Source of the DNA: JACMOY01 sp038322575
Lineage (GTDB): Bacteria > Actinomycetota > Actinomycetes > Actinomycetales > Angustibacteraceae
Direction of reading: 5' to 3'
Assembly (NCBI GenBank): GCA_038322575.1
Contig: JBBQGB010000039.1
Location: 1-29,717, forward strand
DNA: 29,717 nucleotides
Shown here: positions 24,763 through 29,717 of the stretch, piece by piece
Layout: each line of letters begins with the position of its first letter
How positions within the stretch are numbered: the first letter of the stretch is position 1
Made by a program: the position numbers and the translations under genes
Notes under the pieces: generated by a model
The model's input: only the letters and a program-made list of their open reading frames with translations
What the model was told of the DNA's origin: nothing
The model's database searches: none

Positions 24763-25683
24763 ATGGACGACTCAGGTGAGCGCACGCCGCTGCAGGCGCT
24801 GGCGCGCGCATGGCCGATGGCGACGGTGCTGATCGTGGTCGGCCTCGTCGCCGGCGTCGGGCTGGCCCTGGCCCGTCCGACCACCTACACGGCCGAGTCC
24901 CGGTTGGCGGTGGGCAGCGCCGACCTGGCCGCCCAGGCGGTCCCCGGGTTCGCCCAGGCGTCCGCCGAGCTGGCCGCCAACTACGCGCGCTTCGTCGCGA
25001 CCGGCCCGGTGCGGGCGGCCCTGCCGGGGGCCCAGGCCGCCCGGCTGGGTGAGGTCACGGCCAGCCCGGTCCCCGACTCCAACGTGATCCGGCTCGAGGC
25101 GACGGCGACCAGCCAGGCCGCCGCGGTGGCAGCGGCGAAGACCGGGGCCGAGCTGCTGAAGGGCCAGGTCGACACCGCGGTCGCCGGGACGACGGCGCAG
25201 GAGGTGCTCGCGCAGTACAACCGGATCAGCGCGCAGGTCGCCGCCGCGCAGCAGGAGGTCGGCACGGCCCAGGCCACGCTGGACGGGCTGCGCGCCCGCG
25301 CGACCGGCACCGACCCGCCCAGCACGCGGGCCCTGGACCGCGCCTCGCAGGCCGTGGTCAGCGCCTCCGCGGCCCTGTACCCGCTGCAGATCCAGCAGAA
25401 CGCCCTCGGCGCCCGCTACCAGGACGTTGCCAACCAGCCCGCGTCGCAGAGCCGCCTCGACATCGTCGCGGTGGCCGCCCCGGCGTTTGACGACACCCGC
25501 AGCCGGGTCGAGCGCTACGGCCTGGCGGGGCTGGTCCTCGGGTTCGTCCTCGCCCTGGGGCTCGCCGTGCTGCTGGACCGGCGCAGGCAGCGACGTCGCC
25601 CCGGTCGGGCGCGCAGCCCGCGCCCCGACGAGCGGACCGCTCGCGCCGACGAACCGGCTGGCCTCGCGGCACCCACCCGGTGA
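24763..25683 (+). CDS. Wzz-type chain-length determinant protein
   Basis: The 306-residue protein has two membrane helices, near residues 17-36 (MATVLIVVGLVAGVGLALA) and near 251-269 (GLAGLVLGFVLALGLAVLL). A periplasmic-side region lies between them, with a Gln/Ala-rich likely coiled coil at about residues 145-175. The start PTTYTAESRLAVGS after the first helix is the classic Wzz motif. No C-terminal tyrosine kinase domain is fused, so this is a YveK/Wzz-like component; the tail is Arg-rich and cytoplasmic. GGAGG nine bases before ATG 24763 supports the start. The stop overlaps the polymerase start (GTGA), consistent with joint control of chain length and polymerisation. Confidence 0.87.
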   Translation: MDDSGERTPLQALARAWPMATVLIVVGLVAGVGLALARPTTYTAESRLAVGSADLAAQAVPGFAQASAELAANYARFVATGPVRAALPGAQAARLGEVTASPVPDSNVIRLEATATSQAAAVAAAKTGAELLKGQVDTAVAGTTAQEVLAQYNRISAQVAAAQQEVGTAQATLDGLRARATGTDPPSTRALDRASQAVVSASAALYPLQIQQNALGARYQDVANQPASQSRLDIVAVAAPAFDDTRSRVERYGLAGLVLGFVLALGLAVLLDRRRQRRRPGRARSPRPDERTARADEPAGLAAPTR

Positions 25684-27026
25684 GCACCGCCGCGCCCGTG
25701 ACGGCCGGGCCGGACTCCGCCGCCACCCTCGAGTCCGCGCCGGCCCGCGACGAGCGGGGCTTCCCGGCGTACCTCTGGTTGATCCTCGCGGGCCTGGTCC
25801 TCAACGTCTTCTCCGGCAACAGCGCCCTGCTCGGCTTCCCGATCGGGCCGGACCGACTGTGCTTCGCCGTGGGGTTCGCCCTGCTCCTGCTGGACCGACC
25901 GACCTGGCGCGGGGTGCGACTGAGGGTGCGGCCCGTGCACGTCGCCATGGCGGCAGTGCTCGCCGTGACGATCTGGTCCGCCTGGGCGCACGGCAGTCTC
26001 CTCAGCTCGTACGGCTTCTACGCCCTGCTCGACCGGATGGCGCTGCCCTACGCGTTCTTCGTCCTCGCCCCGGTCCTGTTCGGGACGGTGCGGCGGCGTG
26101 ACCTGCTGCTGCGGGTGCTGGTGCTCACCGGGTTGTACCTCGGCGTGACCGCGTTCCTCGAGATCGTCGGCCCGCAGTCCCTGGTCTTCCCGCGGTTCAT
26201 CATGGACCCCGCGGTGGGCATCCAGTTCGGCCGGGCCCGGGGGCCGTTCCTGGGTTCGGAGGCCGACGGGCTGGCGATGGTCGCGTGCGGGCTCGCGGCG
26301 GGGCTCGGTGCGTCCCGGTGGCGGCGAGCCTGGCGCCTGCTGGCCGGGGCCACGGTCGTGGCGTGCGCCCTGGGCTGCCTGCTGACCTTGACCCGGTCGA
26401 TCTGGTTGGGCGCGATCCTGGCCGTGCTGCTCGCGTGCGGCACCGACCGCCGCCTGCGCCGGCTGCTGCCCGCGATCGGTGCGCTGGTGGCCGTCGGCGT
26501 CCTCGTCGCCCTGGTCGTCGTCCCGGGCCTGTCCGGCAGCGTGACCGGCCGGGCGGGCAACGAGCGCTCGGTGAACGACCGGCAGAACACCAACGCGGCG
26601 GCGCTGCGGGTGATCGAACGGCACCCGCTCGAGGGTCTGGGGTGGGTGCAGTTCCTGGAGAAGGGCACCGAGTACGTGCGGCAGAGCCCGGAGTACCCCG
26701 TCACCAACGTCCGCATCGAGGTGCACAACGTCGCCCTCGGGCGGGCCGCCGAGCTGGGTCTGCCGGGGGGTCTGCTCTGGGTGTCGACGGTGCTCGCCGG
26801 GCCCGTGCTGGTCGCGATCGGTCGCGCCGGCGGACGCCGTCCTCGCGCCGTGGCGCCGGACGCCCACGGCTGGCGCCTGGTGCTCATCGGGGTGCTCGTC
26901 AGCTGGGGGACGGCCGCCCTGCTGAGCCCGCTGCCCTACCCGTTCCCGAACCTGGTCATGTGGCTGGTCGCCGGTGTCGCCGCCGGCCCGTACCTGCTGG
27001 CGTCCGGGCCCGGCTCGCGGCGCTAG
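25680..27026 (+). CDS. O-antigen ligase/polymerase (Wzy_C type)
   Basis: The 448-residue membrane protein has about ten to twelve hydrophobic helices. A large outer loop at about residues 285-350 carries the ligase-family features: RSVNDRQNTNAAALRVIERHP and LEGLGW followed by IEVHNVALGRAAELG. The earlier block GRARGPFLGSEADGLAMVACG also fits. These belong to the WaaL/Wzy_C superfamily that polymerises repeat units or ligates glycans. With a flippase and a Wzz protein beside it, polymerase is the better reading. GTG 25680 overlaps the wzz-like stop. Its TAG stop also contributes to a candidate promoter of the next gene. Confidence 0.88.
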   Translation: MSTAAPVTAGPDSAATLESAPARDERGFPAYLWLILAGLVLNVFSGNSALLGFPIGPDRLCFAVGFALLLLDRPTWRGVRLRVRPVHVAMAAVLAVTIWSAWAHGSLLSSYGFYALLDRMALPYAFFVLAPVLFGTVRRRDLLLRVLVLTGLYLGVTAFLEIVGPQSLVFPRFIMDPAVGIQFGRARGPFLGSEADGLAMVACGLAAGLGASRWRRAWRLLAGATVVACALGCLLTLTRSIWLGAILAVLLACGTDRRLRRLLPAIGALVAVGVLVALVVVPGLSGSVTGRAGNERSVNDRQNTNAAALRVIERHPLEGLGWVQFLEKGTEYVRQSPEYPVTNVRIEVHNVALGRAAELGLPGGLLWVSTVLAGPVLVAIGRAGGRRPRAVAPDAHGWRLVLIGVLVSWGTAALLSPLPYPFPNLVMWLVAGVAAGPYLLASGPGSRR

Positions 27027-27029
27027 GGT
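27024..27029 (+). promoter_or_regulatory. Candidate leaderless-type -10 hexamer
   Basis: TAGGGT lies exactly seven bases before GTG 27037, the arrangement of actinobacterial promoters that produce leaderless mRNAs. Its first three bases are the TAG stop of the polymerase gene. No -35 element is visible, so it may be chance. Confidence 0.33.
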
Positions 27030-27036
27030 CGCACCC

Positions 27037-27609
27037 GTGGCGCGTGGCTGGGGGAGCGAGCGGGGGCGACGTCGACTGGTGGCGTCGGCCGCCTACCTGG
27101 CCGGGGCACGGCACCTGCCCTGGTCGCCGCGCCCGGGCGGGCGGGTCGCACGACGTCTCCGGGGGTTCCTGGGTGCGCGGATGCTGGACGCGTGCGGCAC
27201 CGACGTCAACATCGAGCACGGAGCGTGGTTCGGGTCCGGTCGCGGGGTCGAGCTCGGTGACCGGTCCGACATCGGCATGGACGCGCTCGTCATCGGCCCG
27301 GTGAGGATCGGCAGCGACGTCATGATGGGTCCGCGCTGCGTGCTGCTCGCGAGCAGCCACCGCACCTCCTCGGTCGACGTCCCGATGAACGTGCAGGGGT
27401 TCGTCGAGGACCGGGTCATCACCGTCGAGGACGACGTGTGGATCGGGGCCGGGGTCACGATCCTGCCGGGACGACGGATCGGGCGCGGCAGCATCGTCGG
27501 CGCCGGCTCGGTCGTCACCGTGGACGTGCCACCGTGGAGCGTCGTCGCGGGCAACCCGGCGCGGGTGGTGCGCGACCGGCGTGAGCCGCGACCGGTCACT
27601 GACGACTGA
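27037..27609 (+). CDS. Hexapeptide-repeat acyltransferase (WcaF/maltose-acetyltransferase-like)
   Basis: The 190-residue protein is a left-handed beta-helix acetyltransferase. Repeats run from VELGDRSDIGMDALVIG through VRIGSDVMMGPRCVLLAS, ITVEDDVWIGAGVTILPG and IGRGSIVGAGSVVTVDVPP, ending in VVAGNPARVV. The ASSHRTSSVDVPMNVQG segment carries the likely catalytic His and the Pro-Met-x-x-Gln-Gly motif of the family. GTG 27037 is favoured over GTG 26974, which lies inside the upstream gene. There is no good ribosome site, consistent with leaderless or coupled translation. It probably O-acetylates the polysaccharide. Its last 14 bases overlap the convergent gene. Confidence 0.89.
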   Translation: MARGWGSERGRRRLVASAAYLAGARHLPWSPRPGGRVARRLRGFLGARMLDACGTDVNIEHGAWFGSGRGVELGDRSDIGMDALVIGPVRIGSDVMMGPRCVLLASSHRTSSVDVPMNVQGFVEDRVITVEDDVWIGAGVTILPGRRIGRGSIVGAGSVVTVDVPPWSVVAGNPARVVRDRREPRPVTDD

Positions 27610-27617
27610 GCCGGTCG
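27589..27617. terminator. Bidirectional terminator hairpin over convergent overlap
   Basis: CGACCGG (27589-27595) and CCGGTCG (27611-27617) form a perfect 7-bp stem with a 15-base loop that spans the overlapping stop codons of two convergent genes. The position supports a shared terminator; no T-tract is present. Confidence 0.42.
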
Positions 27618-28642
27618 GGCACGTCCTCGCGGTAGAACCGGTCGAAGGCCGTGAGCGCCTCTGCGGCGCGGGCCCGGCGCTCGGGCGTGGTCCACGGCCC
27701 GTCCAGGATCGCGGTCAGCCTGCCCCGGAAGCCCTGGTAGGCCGCCGCGTCGGCGGGCTCGTACACGACCTGGGCGCCGGGGTCGCCGAGCCCCGCGCCC
27801 AGCTCGGTGAGGGACGGCAGGGTGTACGCCGTCGGGTCGCCGCGGTCGAACAGGTCGATGAGCACCCGGATCAGGAGCAGCCGGAACTGGTTGTCGTGGA
27901 ACGGCCCCGCGGTGTGGCGCTGGTAGCGGCGGTAGGTGCTGATGACGTAGTTGAAGTGCACCAGGTCTGCCCCGAGCTGGTGCACGCCGATGCGCTCCTG
28001 CGGCGTGTGGCACTGGGCCCAGAAGGTCGTGTCGAACGTGTGCCGCTCGCCGAACAGGTCGGCGTCGTGGCCGATCAGACGGTGTGGGGCGAAGGCCCGC
28101 AACCAGTCGGTGCGCGCCGTCATCTCCCACGTGGCCGCCAGTCGCAGCCCGTGCTCGCCGTACCAGGCGTCCCAGGACGGACTGACCCCGAGGACGTCCA
28201 GGTCGGCGTCCCGGGCGCGCTCGTACTGCCTCTGGTGGGCGTCGGGCTGCAGCAGGAACAGGTCCGCGTCGTGCAGGACCACGTGGGAGGACCGCGCGGC
28301 CGAGACGCCGGCGATGATCTGCGCGCCGTGGTTGCGGCCCGGGTCCTTCAGCCGGGGCAGCAGCAGCCGCTCGGGCAGGTCGAGGCTGAGCAGCTGCAGG
28401 TCGCCGTGCCACGTCGGTCGAGCACGCTCGACGGCGTCTCGGACTCCCGCGGTCATCTGGTCGGGGACGACGTAGGTGGCCACGCGGGACGTCGGCCGCT
28501 GCAGCGCGGTGACCGCCAGGCTCAGGTCGAGGAAGACCGGCAGGTCGCCGGGCACCGGCACCAGCAGCGTGTAGCCCTCGCGCTGCGCGGGCCGGGCCGG
28601 CCATGCGGCGTAGCGCCGCCGCCAGTACTGCGCGCCCACCAT
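27596..28642 (-). CDS. Putative GT-A-like transferase, family not recognised
   Basis: The 348-residue protein has an opening YTLLVPVPGDLPVFLDLSL strand and a motif SSHVVLHDADLFLLQPDAH whose Asp-Ala-Asp resembles a DxD site. A later LAATWEMTARTDWLRAFAPHRLIGHDADLFGERHTF is followed by VHQLGADLVHFNYVISTYRR. This layout resembles small GT-A nucleotide-sugar transferases such as the one at 17689-18753, but the family is uncertain. No signal peptide or membrane span is evident. ATG 28642 is supported by AAGGGG about nine bases upstream. The gene is alone on the minus strand after the FnIII-type gene and overlaps the convergent acyltransferase gene by 14 bases. Confidence 0.75.
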   Translation of the reverse strand: MVGAQYWRRRYAAWPARPAQREGYTLLVPVPGDLPVFLDLSLAVTALQRPTSRVATYVVPDQMTAGVRDAVERARPTWHGDLQLLSLDLPERLLLPRLKDPGRNHGAQIIAGVSAARSSHVVLHDADLFLLQPDAHQRQYERARDADLDVLGVSPSWDAWYGEHGLRLAATWEMTARTDWLRAFAPHRLIGHDADLFGERHTFDTTFWAQCHTPQERIGVHQLGADLVHFNYVISTYRRYQRHTAGPFHDNQFRLLLIRVLIDLFDRGDPTAYTLPSLTELGAGLGDPGAQVVYEPADAAAYQGFRGRLTAILDGPWTTPERRARAAEALTAFDRFYREDVPDRLSRQ

Positions 28643-28701
28643 GTCGGCTTCCCCTTCCGCGTCGGCTGATGAGCGGCCAGTCTGCCGCACGTCAGGGGTC
28701 G

Positions 28702-28719
28702 CGGCCGCGTCCGCGGCCG
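28702..28719 (-). terminator. Hairpin downstream of the 28721 gene
   Basis: CGGCCGCG and CGCGGCCG flank a 2-base centre, a near-perfect palindrome just after the stop of the minus-strand gene ending at 28721 and before the next minus-strand start at 28642. It may act as a terminator or attenuator; there is no T-tract. Confidence 0.42.
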
Positions 28720-28720
28720 G

Positions 28721-29593
28721 TCAGGGCCGGCCGTAGTCCTTCGGCAGGGCCTGCAGCCGGGACCACGGGAAGCCGGCCATGATGCCGTAGCTGGGCGTCC
28801 CCTTCATCAGTGCCGGCCAGGGGTCGCTGCCCCCGTAGGACCGGATGGCGGCTCCGCCCTCAGCGGCCACGCCCACCGCTCCTGCCTTGTCGCTCACGAT
28901 GAAGCCGTAGGTCTGCGCCGCCTTGGCGACCATCCTCGCGATCGGGTGCAGCGGCAGGGCGTCGACGTCGACGGAGGGGTCCAGCCTCAGGCGGGTGCCC
29001 TCGGGGATGGCGTCCGGGTCGAGGTCGCCGCCGTCGGAGCGCTGCGCCGGCCAGCTGACCGTCTTCCAGGTGGCCGGGCTGACCAGGGACAGCGTGAGGG
29101 CGTGGTCGATGCTGCCCGCCTGCACGTCGCGGATGTTGACCATCCCCCCCTCGCCGGCCAGCCCCGTCGCGGTGGTGCCGAACCCGTTGAGGAAGTACCC
29201 CGGGCTGGAGGAGACGCCGTCGATGCGTCCACCCCAGCAGGCGTGCCATCCGTCGGCCTGCCGGTTCAGCTTCCAGTACGACCACAGCGTGTCGGTGCTG
29301 GGCTGGTAGATCGAGATCGAGGAGTCGGTGCCGACCGAACCGGCCCCGCTGGAGGGGACGGGCACGGAGACGAACTGCCCGCCCGGGCCGAAGAGCCCGC
29401 GCGGTACGTACCCCTTGTGCTGGCAGTCGTCCCAGGTCAGGTCGACCCGGGCCTGCTCGGGACCGACGGTGAAGACGTTGCCGCCGTACTGCCAGACGTT
29501 GAACGCGGCGTTCCCGCCGTAGTAGCGCTGCACCTGGGCGGTGAGGTTGGCCACCATCGCGGCGGAGTTCTCGGCCAGCGGCGCGTCGCGCAC
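28721..29593 (-). CDS. Secreted-type protein of unknown family, C-terminal part (frame broken upstream)
   Basis: This 290-codon segment runs from an in-frame GTG at 29593 to the stop at 28721, but that GTG is probably not the true start. The frame stays open upstream and the likely start is beyond the window. Visible segments include NVWQYGGNVFTVGPEQARVDL, WSYWKLNRQADGWHACWGGR, DVQAGSIDHALTLSLVSP, IPEGTRLRLDP and MVAKAAQTYGFIVSDKAG. The high content of Trp, Gly, Tyr and Ser and the FnIII-like piece upstream suggest an extracellular, carbohydrate-related protein, but no family is recognised and no catalytic residues can be named. It lies at the edge of the polysaccharide locus, which fits a role in modifying or binding the exported glycan; this is inference. 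Confidence 0.68.
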   Translation of the reverse strand: MRDAPLAENSAAMVANLTAQVQRYYGGNAAFNVWQYGGNVFTVGPEQARVDLTWDDCQHKGYVPRGLFGPGGQFVSVPVPSSGAGSVGTDSSISIYQPSTDTLWSYWKLNRQADGWHACWGGRIDGVSSSPGYFLNGFGTTATGLAGEGGMVNIRDVQAGSIDHALTLSLVSPATWKTVSWPAQRSDGGDLDPDAIPEGTRLRLDPSVDVDALPLHPIARMVAKAAQTYGFIVSDKAGAVGVAAEGGAAIRSYGGSDPWPALMKGTPSYGIMAGFPWSRLQALPKDYGRP

Positions 29594-29619
29594 CGCGGTG
29601 CGCCAGATGCTGGCCGGGC

Positions 29620-29717
29620 CGAATCCACCGCGACGACCGCGTAGTAGTAGTCGGTTCCGCTGAAGGTCGCCGTGTCCTGAAAAGTCGTGACAGTGATCGG
29701 GGAGCTGCCGGAGACCG
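29620..29717 (-). pseudogene. FnIII-like upstream fragment out of frame with the 28721 gene
   Basis: On the minus strand from the window edge to about 29620, one frame encodes SPITVTTFQDTATFSGTDYYY followed by AVVAVDSA, the C-terminal strands of a fibronectin type III domain (Asp-Thr, Gly-Thr-x-Tyr-Tyr-Tyr, Ala-Val-Asp). The downstream protein continues as PASIWRTAVRDAPLA in a different frame; joining them needs one extra base or two fewer near 29615-29625. The same gene therefore seems to carry a frameshift, or the read-out has an indel in a GC run. The fragment continues past the window, so its full length is unknown. Confidence 0.55.

Noticed and set aside
24621..24779. A 52-codon ORF in the flippase/wzz intergenic region.
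   Set aside because: It overlaps the well-supported start of the Wzz-type gene in another frame, has no ribosome site and shows low-complexity Arg/Gly/Pro composition typical of shadow frames.
29642..29651. GTAGTAGTAGT microsatellite near the right edge.
   Set aside because: On the minus strand it encodes the Tyr-Tyr-Tyr of an FnIII strand, so it is explained by coding sequence.
4347..29717. A sulfated-polysaccharide system combining the sulfur operon with the glycan locus.
   Set aside because: No sulfotransferase and no APS kinase to make PAPS are seen. The enzymes present all lead to sulfide, so the proximity alone does not support glycan sulfation.

Overview
The window is very GC-rich (GC-biased third codon positions, frequent GTG starts, many 4-base GTGA/ATGA overlaps). 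Its gene families (Mycobacterium-type sulfite reductase, a short RRHVDL leader peptide, a lipoprotein sulfonate-type ABC system) point to an actinobacterium. Genus is not decidable from the sequence. No tRNA, rRNA, CRISPR array, insertion sequence or phage gene was seen.

Layout. (1) 1-2148: the 3' part of a DHA2-type MFS exporter gene and an aldo/keto reductase gene. (2) 2215-4172, minus strand: a glycosyltransferase and a protein of unrecognised family. (3) 4347-11948, plus strand: a sulfur-assimilation operon made of a 28-codon leader peptide, sulfite reductase, APS reductase (cysH), both ATP sulfurylase subunits (cysD, cysN), and a three-gene ABC importer of the sulfonate/nitrate/taurine class. 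(4) 12261-29717: an exopolysaccharide or capsule locus with genes on both strands. It holds a WecG/TagA-type transferase, many GT4 and GT2 glycosyltransferases, three left-handed beta-helix acyltransferases, a Wzx-type flippase, a Wzz-type chain-length protein and a Wzy-type polymerase/ligase. It ends in a secreted-looking FnIII-containing protein whose reading frame appears broken.

How the parts work together. The sulfur operon forms a complete route from sulfate to sulfide: CysDN makes APS, CysH reduces APS to sulfite, and Sir reduces sulfite to sulfide. The importer probably supplies an organosulfur compound such as a sulfonate. No APS kinase (cysC) is present alone or fused to cysN, which fits the APS (not PAPS) route suggested by the CC...CxxC motif in CysH. 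The polysaccharide locus has the parts of a Wzx/Wzy-dependent pathway: transferases build and acylate a lipid-linked repeat, Wzx flips it, Wzy polymerises it and Wzz sets chain length. The phosphoglycosyl transferase that would prime the repeat, and any export or kinase genes, are not in the window and may lie to the right.

The observations most worth following are the leader peptide and its downstream structured region ahead of sir, the apparent frameshift near 29620, the placement of the sulfur operon between polysaccharide genes, and several convergent gene pairs that overlap or nearly touch at their stop codons.
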